This document shows, piece after piece, positions 47,304-58,311 of a stretch of DNA of 64,000 nucleotides; the stretch's first letter is position 1, and every line of letters starts with the position of its first letter. The notes beneath the pieces are model-generated. The model was not told the DNA's origin. It was given only the letters and a program-made list of their open reading frames with translations, and did not search any database. The translations under genes and the position numbers were made by a program. The stretch comes from Manihot esculenta (Eukaryota; Streptophyta; Magnoliopsida; Malpighiales; Euphorbiaceae). Where the stretch lies: assembly GCF_001659605.2 (NCBI RefSeq), contig NC_035164.2, positions 1,451,001 to 1,515,000 on the forward strand, read 5' to 3'.

Positions 47304-47750
47304 CACACAATTAGGGATGTAAACGGGTAGGGTACCTGCGAAATTGAGAGTACCCAAACCCGAACCCGATTATATATACAATTCCCGAACCCGTCCCAAA
47401 CCCGTTTAATATTTTAATTTTACTATCCGAACCCATCCCAAACCCGTTTAACAATACCCGCACAATACCCGAACCCGATACAAACCAGCAACTCAGCAAC
47501 TCAGCAAATAATTTTTTTAATTCAATTCAATGACAAAACCAAATAAACTATCTAACAGTTGCACAACCCAGTAGGAGGAGAAATGTTCAAGGACAAGAAC
47601 CAGCAACTCAGCAACCCAGCAAATAATGATTTATAATCAAATAATTAGATTAATTGTGTAATACCCGGCTAGTCTCCGGTATCGGAATTCCTACCGTCCG
47701 GTGGAATCTCGGAGCCACCAAGATACAACATTCACCCCGGAGCCACCAAG

Positions 47751-48956
47751 ATGTATCAAGATCTAAAGAAGGTTTATTGGTGGCCAGCTATGAAGAAAGA
47801 AGTGGCACAGTTTGTGTCAGCCTGCGAAGTGTGTCAGAGGGTGAAGCTGGAACATCAGAAGCCGGCTGGAATGCTTAACCCGCTACCTATTCCAGAATGG
47901 AAATGGGAAAATATAGCTATGGACTTCGTAGTGGGGTTACCGGCGGCGTCCAATAGATTAGACTCCATATGGGTGATTGTGGACAGACTCACCAAATCTG
48001 CTCACTTCATTCCTGTCAGGAGTGGCTATTCTGTGAACAAGTTGGCGCAGGTGTATGTTGATGAGATCGTCAGGCTGCATGGGGTTCCTGTTTCTATAGT
48101 GTCAGATAGAGGGCCCCAGTTCACCTCCAGATTTTGGCGGAGTCTGCAGAATGCCATGGGTACTAGGTTGGATTTCAGTACTGCCTTCCACCCACAGACG
48201 GACGGACAGTCAGAAAGGACCATCCAGACTATCGAGGATATGCTCAGAATGTGTGTGCTGGACTTTGGCGGTTCTTGGAGGCAGCATCTACCTTTGGTGG
48301 AGTTTGCCTACAATAACAGCCATCATGCTAGCATCGGGATGGCTCCATATGAAGCTTTGTATGGGAGGAAGTGCAGATCACCTGTTTGCTGGGAAGAAGT
48401 TGGAGAAAAGGCCTTGGCAGGGCCTGAGCTAGTTGAGATTACCAGCAGGGTGGTACCCATAATCAGAGAAAGGATTAAGACTGCTGCAAGCAGACAGAAG
48501 AGTTATGCAGACATCCGCAGAAGGCAGGTCGAGTTTCTGGAGGGGGATCTGGTATTGCTTAAGGTGTCTCCTATGAAGGGAGTGGTTCGCTTCGGAAAGA
48601 AAGATAAACTAGCCCCACGATACATTGGACCCTTTGAAATCTTGCAAAAGATTGGGAATGTTTCGTACAAGCTGGATTTACCTGCTTCAATGGAAAGAAT
48701 CCATCCGGTTTTCCATGTTTCGATGTTGAGGAAGTTTGTGTCAGATCCGGGCAAGGTTCTTAGTGAGCCTGATATGGAGATCCAAGAGGATCTCACCTAT
48801 GTTGAGCAGCCAGTGCGGATCATTGACACCCAGATGATGAAGCTAAGAAACAAGGAAATCCCGATGGTGAAAGTCCTGTGGAACCACCACAATTTGGAGG
48901 AATGCACTTGGGAGACACGGGAGTCTATGCTCCAGCAGTACCCCCATCTCTTTTAA
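47751..48956 (+). CDS. Element G integrase-chromodomain fragment, open frame (401 aa)
   Basis: The frame is open from before 47751, through the CxxC of the zinc domain ([10 protein letters not shown]), the catalytic core with [16 protein letters not shown] and DGQSERT, the GKKDKLAPRYIGPFEILQ linker, and the chromodomain, to a TAA at 48954-48956. The first His of HHCC is at the deletion edge. Unlike B and C it has no stops. It lacks its own start context, so expression is doubtful, and the ATG at 47751 is only the first Met. Confidence 0.8.
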   Translation: MYQDLKKVYWWPAMKKEVAQFVSACEVCQRVKLEHQKPAGMLNPLPIPEWKWENIAMDFVVGLPAASNRLDSIWVIVDRLTKSAHFIPVRSGYSVNKLAQVYVDEIVRLHGVPVSIVSDRGPQFTSRFWRSLQNAMGTRLDFSTAFHPQTDGQSERTIQTIEDMLRMCVLDFGGSWRQHLPLVEFAYNNSHHASIGMAPYEALYGRKCRSPVCWEEVGEKALAGPELVEITSRVVPIIRERIKTAASRQKSYADIRRRQVEFLEGDLVLLKVSPMKGVVRFGKKDKLAPRYIGPFEILQKIGNVSYKLDLPASMERIHPVFHVSMLRKFVSDPGKVLSEPDMEIQEDLTYVEQPVRIIDTQMMKLRNKEIPMVKVLWNHHNLEECTWETRESMLQQYPHLF

Positions 48957-49066
48957 GGTTAGATCTCTATGTGTTTATGTGCTATGTATGTATGTTATGT
49001 TTTATGTCATGCTATGTGTGCTAGTTGAGGTACATTTGGGGACGAATGTTCTTAAGGGGGGGAGAA

Positions 49067-51364
49067 TGTAATACCCGGCTAGACTCCGGTATTGGAATTC
49101 CTACCGTCCGGTGGAATCTCGGATGTCGGAAGCCTCTAGTAGGGTAGAATTATGTTTTCATAAAATGTTTTAAGGTATTTCATGGTTTTAAGTAAAATGG
49201 AAATGAGTTTTTGCATAAAAACAACCTTGGAGGAAAACTCAGGTTCGGCCGCCGAACCTCAAGTTCGGCCACCGAACATGCATGCCTTCGGGAGCGCCTT
49301 TAGGCCCCCGAAAACATAAGTGAGGAAAGTCCAGGTTCGGCCGCCGAACCCCAAGTTTGGCTGCCGAACACGGCATGCATGCGGAGGCACGTTCGGCCCC
49401 CGAACGTGGCCTGGCCAGCCACTATAAAAGGGTCCCTTAACCGAAAACGGGCGAGCTTTTCCCCCATTTTCGGCCAAGGTGAGTTCTCTGCCACCCCTCA
49501 CCGATCTTGAGTCTTTTCCTTCAGATCTTTCGAGTTTTTCACTAGTTTTCATCTTGTTTTGAAGATTTACGAGTTTTGAGCGAGTTTTGGAGCTTTGAGG
49601 TTCAAGAACTCAAATCTCTTCCAACTTCAAGTTAGATCGCCTCCACCCTCGATCTTCAAGAGGTAAAAGTCGATCTCTAGCTTACTTTATGTTTTAAACG
49701 AGTTTTATGCAAGTTCATGGGGTAGAAAATGCATGTGTAGCTTATGTTGAGCTTATGGGTTTTTGATGTGATTTTTGAACAATGTGAGTTGCTTGTGTGT
49801 TGAAGTTGGGGTTTTGATGGTTTGATTCCCCTAGGAGCTTGTATGTTTGCTTGTGAATGCTTGGGAATGTTGTAGAATAGGTTTATGCATGTTTGGTTGA
49901 GATTGGAGGCATAAATGCATAAGGGAGCTGAGTTTCTGCCATTCTGGGAGAAACCAGGTTCGGCAGCCGAAGGAACTTTCGGCCGCCGAACATGCTTGTG
50001 GAGGCAGCCTTCGGCTGCCGAAGCTTGCCCCCGAAAGGAGACTTTCGTCTCTGTCTGGCACTTTCGGCCGCCGAAGGTGCCGCCGAACATGCATGAGTTT
50101 CGCCTCTGTCTAGGAGTTTCGGCCGCCGAACCTGCTTGACTTTCGGCTCTGGAGGGACTTTCGGCCGCCGAACCTGCCGCCGAAAGTGCCCTGTCCAGCC
50201 CTTTCTTGCATGTTTTTCTACGATTGTTCCATGATGTTTTAGGGGGTTTTTGGGGAATAGTTTAGAGTTATGTTCATGTATGTTTGGTCCCTCATTTGAG
50301 TCCACCTGTGTAGGTTCGGACCCGAGGAACCGAGGACCCCAGCAGTGAGTCTGTTGCCCCAGTGTCTGGTCAGAGCTAGCCAGAGGTGAGTGGAATACCT
50401 CATTATGTTTTAAAGCAAATGATGAACTTTTTAGCATGATTCACGCATCATGAATGCCATGTGATGAATTAGGTTGCTTGCATTAGAATTCACGAATATG
50501 TTGCATTGCATATGTTAAATGTTGATGTGGATGAATGTTGGATGATCCATAGCCCTCGATCTATGATATGACGATATGATATGTACGGTACGGAAAGTAA
50601 GACCAGTGGGACCCATTCTACGTTCGCTGGCACTATGTAAGGGAAAGACCAGGACCCATTCTACGTTCTGGCACAGTTGGACACTGTTATGTTATGATAT
50701 GTAAGGGAAAGACCAGGACCCATTCTACGTTCTGGCACAGTTGGACCATGTAGAGGGCTATTGGTGACAAGTTCATCCTTGATGTGATTGGTTGTGATGT
50801 GATGCATTCCATGATTCATATGATTTAAATGTTTTTATTATTCTGCTCACTGGGCTCTAGTAGCTCACCCCTCTCCCATTTCCCCAGGATTGCAGGTACA
50901 GGGTAGACCAGGAGGTTTACAAGAGTAATGAAGTCTGGTTTATGTAATAGATAGTGTGGACATGATAAATGTATTAATGTTATGTAAAAGTACAGTTTCA
51001 GTCATGTAATGATATTGAGGAGTAGATATTGTGCTTGACATTGTGTATGAGGTATCCATTTTATTACATGATCAAAAATGTTTTATAATGTTCATGAAAG
51101 CCAACTCATCTCATGTTGTATCGCCCGTTGGGGCATTGATGAGATCCCACAGAGGGATCACGATTATGATTATGACTATGTACATGTATGTTCAGGTTGA
51201 GTTGGATATTTGAAGGAAAAGTTTTAAATTTTTATGCATGTTGTCGATCATGTATGGGATTATACAGGTTTACAGGTTGTATGTCAGGCTTGCTACGGGT
51301 CCCGGCGGCCTTAAGCCGATCTGGATCCTAGCGCCGGTAGCGGTCCGATTTTCGGGTCGTTACA
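49067..51364 (+). repeat. Element G, 3' LTR
   Basis: 2298 bp, starts TGTAATACCCGGCTAGACTC after the GGGGGGGAGAA tract, and ends GGGTCGTTACA. The TATA box is at 49423-49430, the donor-like AAGAG|GTAAAAG near 49662, and tandem units with GACCCATTCTACGTTC at about 50600-50750. Confidence 0.92.
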
Positions 51365-51533
51365 AATTGCCCATAAATTTTAAAAATCAACAGTATTACA
51401 TTAATCAAATAGCAAATAATTAGATTTTTTAATATATCCAAATAATCAGATTAATAGTTCATAAATTATAAAATTCTTTAAGAACATACACATAAAAGAT
51501 CTTGAAACCTGAAGAGAGTTCTAGTCAAAGCAG

Positions 51534-51842
51534 ATGTCGCCGATTGAGGAGAGAAGGGTTGTCTCTAGCGTCAGTGAAATGCGGGGAGAGAAGTGTAAAT
51601 TGAAAAGAGTAGATTTCACCCGACTAGGGAGAGAGAAGGAGATATCGTCGACGCCGACCGGGCAGAGGGAAGAGTTGTCTTCAACTAGAAAGTCGGAGAT
51701 GTCGCCGCTGGAGAGAGAGAAGGAGATATTGCTGACGGAGGAGAGAGAAGATTTATCGTCGACTTGGGAGAGAAAGGAGACGTTGCCGGTGACGACTGGG
51801 CTGCCGGCAGTCGTCAGTGAAGTGGGGGAGAGGCGTGACTAA
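51534..51842 (+). other. Open frame inside element F, unknown
   Basis: A 102-codon frame opening MSPIEERRVVSSVSEMRG, with three rough repeats of a GLEREKEI-like pattern followed by EE/REELSSTR. It is purine-rich and GC-richer than its surroundings. I recognise no domain. It could be captured host sequence or chance openness in a repetitive purine tract. Confidence 0.25.
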
Positions 51843-52127
51843 GAACTATGGGAAGGGAAGCGAGGGAGAGAGAGAGATGTAGATGAAGAGAGGAAAGAGT
51901 AAAATGAAAAAATAAATTAGGGATTAGGGTTAGTTTTGTTAGTATAGTTAATCGGGTTCGGGTAACGGGTATCCGATCACCTAATCCCGAACCCTACCCG
52001 AATCTGAGACGGGTAAAATTTTTCAAACCCGAATTCGCCCAAATCCGTTTTGTAAAAACCTAAATCCGTCCTAATAGGGTTTGGGCGGATCGGGTACCCG
52101 TGAAAACCCGCCCGCCTGCCATCCCTA

Positions 52128-53205
52128 CACACAATCTATTCCCATAGCGAAGGACCCCCTTGCTGTCAAATCTGAATTCTTCATTCTTGCCTGACTGAAC
52201 AGTCCTGGCAATCTTTACTAACTCTGGGTCCTCATGCTGTTTCTGAGCCACCTGCTCCAGAAATACGGGTGCCACTCTCATCTGGGCTATCAAAACACCT
52301 GTACCAGACAACTCCAACTGCAAACCCTCATTAATGAGCTCGAAGAACTGCCTCACCACTGGTATTCTCTCTGCTGAAATATGGGACAAACTGCCAAGTG
52401 ATTTTCGGCTTAAGGCGTCTGCCACAACATTCGCCTTACCCGGATGGTACTGAATCTTGCAATCATAGTCACTAAGCAGTTCTACCCATCTTCTCTGCCT
52501 CAGGTTCAACTCTCTCTGACTCAAGATGTAGTGCAGGCTTTTATGATCTGTGAAGATCTCACATTTAACCCCATAAAGGTAATGCCTCCACATCTTGAGT
52601 GCAAAGATTACCGCTGCCATCTCTAGGTCATGCGTGGGGTGATTCAACTCGTGCTTCTTTAGCTGCCTAGAAGCATAAGCAATCACCCTTTCATTCTGCA
52701 TCAGCACACAACCCAGTCCCACACGGGACGCATCCCAATACACTATGAAGTCTTCATTACTAGTTGGCAGAGCTAACACCGGTGCCGACGTCAACCTCTT
52801 CTTTAGCTTTTCAAAGCTCTCTTCACACTGGTCAGTCCACACAAACCTCTGGTTCTTCTTAGTCAATCTAGTCATGGGAGCTGCAATCTTAGAGAAGTCC
52901 TGAACGAACCTCCTGTAGTAACCTGCCAAACCCAAGAAGCTCTTGATCTCTGTCACTGTAGTGGGTCTAGGCCAGTTAGCTACAGCTTCCACCTTCTTGG
53001 GGTCCACCTCTATTCCATTTTCTGACACCACATGCCCCAAGAATGAAATGCTGCTCAGCCAGAACTCACACTTGGAGAACTTGGCATACAAGCCATGTTC
53101 CCTCAAGGTCTGCAGAACTAACCTCAGATGATGGGCATGCTCCTCTGCATTCCTGGAATACACTAAGATATCATCTATGAAGATAATAACAAAGTGATCC
53201 AGATA
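52128..53205 (-). pseudogene. Element C reverse transcriptase (3' half) and RNase H
   Basis: Downward from 53205 it contains [20 protein letters not shown], the RT thumb ([21 protein letters not shown]) and RNase H with WDASRVG (Cys changed to Trp just before the first catalytic Asp), LEMAAV, TDHKSLH and ADALSRK. The pre-integrase linker then runs to NRLCV, where F is inserted. This stretch is open. Confidence 0.88.
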
Positions 53206-54255
53206 CTAACTGAAAATTCTGTTCATGAGATCCATGAATGCTGCAGGGGCATTGGTCAACCCGAACGGCATTACAAGGAACACATAGTGCCCATATCTGG
53301 TCCTGAACGCCGTCTTCGGCACATCCTCTTCTCTTATCCTCAACTGATGGTACCCGGATCTCAGATCTATTTTGGAGAAACAACCTGCTCCTGCCAGCTG
53401 GTCAAATAGAACGTCGATCCTCGGCAACGGGTACTTATTCTTGGTAGTGACCTTGTTCAACTGCTTGTAGTCGATACAAAGTCTAAGGGATCCATCTTTC
53501 TTTTTCACAAACAGCACTGGAGCACCCCAAGGTGAGGTACTTGGTCGGATGAAGCCCTTATCTACCAATTCTTGCAACTGCTCTTTAAGCTCTTTCAATT
53601 CCGCTGGTGCCATCCTGTAGGGAGGGATAGAGATCGGTCTTGTTCTAGGCATCAACTCTATTTCGAACTTTATCTCCCTAGCAGGTGGTAAACTTGGCAG
53701 CTCGTCTGGTAAGACATCTAAAAACTCACTGACCACGGGCACTGAGGCGGGCTCTCTCACATGACTATCCACCTCTCTTACATGAGCTAGAAAACCCTGA
53801 CAACCCCTCCTGAGCAACCTACGAGCCTGTAGGGCTGATATCAAACCTCTAGGTGTACCCCTCCTGTCTCCTCTGAAGACAACCTCTGACCCATCCTGAC
53901 ATCTGAACCTGACTACCTTATCTCTACAGTCCAAGGTAGCACCATGGGTAGATAGCCAATCCATCCCTAGAATGACGTCAAAATCTGTCAAATCTAGAAC
54001 CACAAGGTCGGCTGAAAGGCATCTTCCCTTAACAAAAACTGGACTACACTAGCAGACTGACTCTGCCACTGACGGGTCACACTTGGGTCCACTGACCCAT
54101 AGGGGACACTCCAACCCAGAGACCATCAAACCCAACCTCTCGACGGCTCTCGGAGCAATGAAAGAATGAGATGCACCAGGGTCCATTAAGGCATAAACAT
54201 CTGAACAACCAATGATGAGATTACCTGACACCACGGTGTTTGATGCATTTGCCTC
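53206..54255 (-). pseudogene. Element C protease and first half of reverse transcriptase
   Basis: From 54255 it has the protease core (LMDPGASHSF), then a TAG (54051-54049) in place of [15 protein letters not shown], the linker [19 protein letters not shown], and RT motifs [32 protein letters not shown] and [15 protein letters not shown]. It ends at a TAG (53208-53206), where B has CAG, just upstream of FIDDIL. Confidence 0.88.
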
Positions 54256-57200
54256 CTACTGAGTCATCGTGAAGATCCGTGCTGGAGCTGATGGACCTTC
54301 ACCCCTGAAACCCGCTGAAGAAGAGGCTGCCCCTCTGCCTCTGCCTCTGCCACTGGCCTGAGTCGCGGCTGGAGCTGCTGGCTGAGCCACACTACCTGAA
54401 GCTGTCTGCTGGGACCGTGCCACAAAAGCTGCTCTAGGACACTCCCGTGCCATGTGTCCCTCCTGCCCACATCTGAAGCAGGCCATCGTCCCAAACCGAC
54501 ATACTCCCTTGTGCGGCTTTCCACACTTCATACATACTGCATTATCTGCACCCGAGCTCGAGCCACTTCCTAATCCCAGACCTGACTTGATCTTACTCTA
54601 GAACTTGTTCTTCTTTGAATTCTTGGTGGTATTGCTCCACCTCTTGCTGCCTGAACTCAAAGAAGAAGGGTCTATCCTTCCCCCACCTGGGGTCTTGGAA
54701 CCAGAAGGCTGTGCTACAGACTGCTTGACTTTCCCTTCGATTATTGCACTAGCCTCCATCCTCCGGGCCATATCCACTATGGCATGGAAACTCTCCCTCT
54801 CTACTGACTGGATCAAGGAGGAATACCTGGAATGAAGCTTCATGATATACCTCCTTGACTTCTTCTGATCTGTATCCAGATTTTGCCCGGCAAATGGCAA
54901 CAGTTCCAAAAATCTATCCGTGTACTCATCCACACTCATCTCCTCTGTTTACCTCAACTGCTCAAATTCAATCATCTTTAACTCCCTTGAACTGTCAGGG
55001 AAAGCCCATCCTGCAAACTCATTAGCAAACTCTTCCCATGATAGGCTATCCAACCTTGGGCTCACATAGTTTTTAAACCACTCTCGGGCCTTCTTGCACT
55101 TTAGTGTGAACCCAGCCATCTGAATGGCTCTACTGTCATCAGCTCCTATCTCATCTATAATCATCTTTACCCTCTCAAGGTACACAAACGGGTCATCACC
55201 TGTTTCATACTAGGGAGCACCCAGCTTCATGTAATTGGTCATCTTGACCTTGCTCCCTCCAGATGAGCTAGGCTTAGGTACTTGGGTTTCTGGGACCATG
55301 AGTTCTGTTGGTGGTGGAGGAGGTGCAGCATCCCCCGGGGTAGGGTTTGCTGGACCTGGGTAGAAAGATGGGGGTGGGTACATAGGGTAATGTGGGTATG
55401 GTGGGTAGAAAGGTGGGTATGGCATATGAGAAGGGTAAGAGTTAAAGCTGGGGTAATCCAATGTACCTCCCATTGAATATCCGGGATTCTGTGAAAAGGG
55501 TGGGTACTGGGATGGCTGAACAAATCCCGAGGCCTGAGTGCCTCCTTGAGACTCTCTCATACCCTCTTCAGACATACTCACTCCAAGACTGTCATCCCTC
55601 CTCTAATCCACATCCATATCATCCCCCACATCTTCTGACACTCCACCTTGAACTGTCCCCCTTCTGCTCACATCAAAAGACCTTCTAGGGTCCCTTGATG
55701 CTCTCTCCCTGCTAGACCTGCAGGACATTGCCCTAGGCTGTAATACCCGGCTAGACTCCGGTATCGGAATTCCTACCGTCCGGTGGAATCTCAGGTGTCG
55801 GAGACCTCTAGAAGGGTAAAACTATGTTTTCATAAAATGTTTAATGTGTTTTATGTTTTAAGCATGAAAGAAAATGAGTTTTTACATGAAAACAACCTTG
55901 GAGGAAAACTCAGGTTCGGCCGCCGAACCTCAAGTTCGGCCGCCGAACATGCATGCGTTTCGGGTGTGCCTTAGGCCCCCGAAAGCATAAGTGAGGGAAA
56001 CTAGGTTCGGCCGCCGAACCTTATGTTCGGCCGCCGAACATGGCATGCATGCGGAGGCACTTTCGGCTCCCGAACGTGGCCTGGCCAGCCACCTATAAAG
56101 GGGTCCCTTAGCCGAAAACGGGCGAGTTTTTCTCCCCATTTTCGGCCAAGGTGAGCTCTCCGCCATCCCTCGCCGGTTTTGAGTTCCTTCCTTCAAATCT
56201 TTCTTGATTTTCATTAGTTTTACCCTTGTTTTGAAGATTTTGAGCATTTGAGCAAGTTTTGGAGCTTGGAGGTTCAAGAAACTCTCTCTCTCCCATTTTC
56301 CGAGCTAGGGTCGTTCACCTCTCGATCTTCAAGAGGTAAGGGCATGTTTTAAGTAAGTTTTAAGTAGATCTATGGAGTAGAATGCATGTTTAGCTTGTGG
56401 TTAGGTTTATGGGTTTATGTTATGTTTTTGGACAATGTGGATGTTTGATGTGTTGTAGATGGGGTTTAAGATAGTTTGATGCCCCTAGGAACATGTATGC
56501 TTGAGTATGTATGTTGTAGATTAGGAAAAATGCATGTTTGGATGGTTTTGGGAGGCAAATGTGCTTGAGGAGCCAAGTTTCTGCCCTTTGGCAGAAACCA
56601 GGTTCGGCAGCCGAAGGACTTTCGGTCGCCGAACCTGCCTGGGAGGCCAGCCTTTTGGCTGCCGAAGCCTGCCCCCGAAAAGAGACTTTCGTCTCTGGAG
56701 GGCACTTTCGGCCGCCGAAGGTGCCGCCGAACCTGTCTGGCTTTCGGCTCTGGAGGGACTTTCGGCCACCGAACCTGCCGCCGAAAATGCCCCGTTCAGC
56801 CTTCCTTTGCATGTTTTTGCATGGATGTTTTGAGGGTTTTTGGGGGATGTTTTTAGAGTTATGTTCTAGTTGTTTGGTCCCTCATTTGAGTCCACCTGTG
56901 TAGGTTCGGACCCAAGGAACCGAGGACCCCAGCAGTGAGTCAGCTGCTTTAGTCAGTGTCAGAGCTAGCCAGAGGTGAGTGGAATAACTCATTACGTTTC
57001 TAAAAGCAAATAATGGACATTTTAGCATGATTCACGCATCATTATGCCATGAGATATACTAGGTTGTTTACATTAGAATTCACGAATATGTTGCATTGCA
57101 TATTTTATTGTTGATGTGGATGAACGTTGGATGATCCATAGCCCTCGACCTATGATGTGACGATATGATATGTACGGTATGGAATGTAAAACCAGTGGGA

Positions 57201-58049
57201 CCCATTCTACGTTCGCTGGCACTATGTAAGAGAAAGACCAAGACCCATTCTACATTCTGGCACATTGAAATGATTATGTTATGCTATGTAAGAGAAAGAC
57301 CAGGACCCATTCTACGTTCTGGCACTATTGGATATGTAGAGGGCTATTGGTGACAAGTTCATCCTTGATGTGATTAGCTGTGATGTGATGCATTCCATGT
57401 TATCATATGTTTTGAATGTTTTATTATTCTGCTCACTGGGCTCTAGTAGCTCACCCCTCTCCCTAATTCCCCAGGTTTGCAGGTACAGGGTAGACCAGGA
57501 GGTCCGCAAGAGTAATGAAGTCATGTGTATGTAATAGATAGAGTGTGGACATGATAAATTGTAAAATGATGTAAAGTTATGAATAGTAACATATGTAATG
57601 ATATTGAGGATTAGAGATTGTGCTTGACCCAATGTGTAAGGTATCCCTTTTTATACATGATCTTAGATGTTTTGTGATGTTTATGTAAACCAACTCAATG
57701 TATATTATACCGCCCATTGGGGCATCAATGAGATCCCACAGAGGGGTCAATGCTTATGATTATGACTATATTCAGTGCATGCACAGGTTGAGTTTGGTGT
57801 ATGATAGAATGTATGAAAGAAAAGTTTTAATTTTTATGTATATTCTTGATCATGTATGGGATTAATCAGGTTTACAGGTTTTACGTCAGGCTTGCTACGG
57901 GTTCCGGCGGCCTTAAGCCGACCTGGATCCTAGCGCCGGTAGCGGTCCGTTTTCCGAGTCGTTACAGAAAATGCTGGAGGACGGGCATCCGTGCCCTCAT
58001 CCTGGGGTGGTACTCCAGTCAATCGTGTAGATCGACGAGTTCCTCTCAT
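54256..58049 (-). pseudogene. Element C gag, interrupted by H and several stops
   Basis: Gag starts at 58049 (MRGTRRSTRLTG) and runs to about 57967, where H interrupts. It resumes at 55738 and ends at a TAG (54258-54256). Visible parts are the basic N-terminus, Pro/Tyr-rich region (55550-55240), gag domain (55185-54600, KKAREWFKNYV, EFANEFAGWAFPDSS) and zinc knuckles CGKPHKGVC and CFRCGQEGHMARECP. Stops relative to B: 55605-55603 (CAG to TAG), 55212-55210 (CAG to TAG), 54951-54949 (CAA to TAA), 54600-54598 (TGG to TAG) and 54258-54256 (CAG to TAG). Confidence 0.88.
55739..57966 (+). mobile_element. LTR H (Tekay), solo, in C gag; no clear target duplication
   Basis: Starts TGTAATACCCGGCTAGACTC and ends CGAGTCGTTACA, 2228 bp. 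It has a TATAAAGG box at 56094, donor-like AAGAG|GTAAGG near 56335, an ACCTGTGTAG acceptor-like site and AGAG|GTGAGT. Left flank TAGGC and right flank GAAAA do not match. The GAA after its end equals the three bases that follow the 5' LTR in B. Confidence 0.85.
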
Positions 58050-58295
58050 CTTGCTTACTGAAAAACGGCACACATCACGTAAAACATTAGCATCAAATGG
58101 TTCATGTGGAAACACATGAACCCGCATCACATACATAGCATATCATCAATGCACATGTATAAAATCATGGCATTTCACATCATCATTCAAGACAGGACTC
58201 TACATCCTATCCTAGTGGACATGATTTTTCTATTGTGCTTGACCTTCTAGAACATCTATGAGCCCGACACTCTAGGTCCGACCATATGAACCTAG
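58050..58295 (-). other. Element C untranslated leader between primer site and gag
   Basis: About 250 bases with no frame. The acceptor-like TTTTTCAG (minus strand, at about 58057-58064) lies just before the gag ATG, as in B. Confidence 0.6.
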
Positions 58296-58308
58296 GGTTC
58301 TGATACCA
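58296..58308 (-). other. Element C primer-binding site (tRNA-Met type)
   Basis: On the minus strand TGGTATCAGAACC, three bases after the 5' LTR end. It is the same type as in B. Confidence 0.85.
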
Positions 58309-58311
58309 ATC

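Larger units (their letters stand above)
47657..51364 (+). mobile_element. Element G: Tekay chromovirus with most of its 5' half deleted, inside F
   Basis: Flanked by AATTG at 47652-47656 and 51365-51369. Only about 55 bases of 5' LTR remain (47657-47711). These join directly to an integrase segment, with the word CGGAGCCACCAAGAT appearing twice at the junction (about 47709 and 47737). Integrase, chromodomain, polypurine tract and a full 3' LTR follow. Gag, protease, RT and RNase H are lost. The matching target duplication shows the deletion happened after insertion. Confidence 0.9.
47312..52127. mobile_element. Element F: hAT-type non-autonomous transposon inside C integrase, split by G
   Basis: Ends TAGGGATG (47312) and CATCCCTA (52127) are perfect 8-bp inverted repeats. 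The flanks CACACAAT at 47304-47311 and 52128-52135 are an 8-bp target duplication, the hAT hallmark. Both subterminal regions are full of ACCCGAACCCG/CGGGTTCGGG words, likely transposase-binding repeats. Without G the element is about 1.1 kb. No transposase is present. Confidence 0.9.

Noticed and set aside
47311..47499. Minus-strand Gly-rich frame at the left of element F
   Set aside because: It is made by the ACCCGAACCCG subterminal repeats of the hAT element, not a gene.
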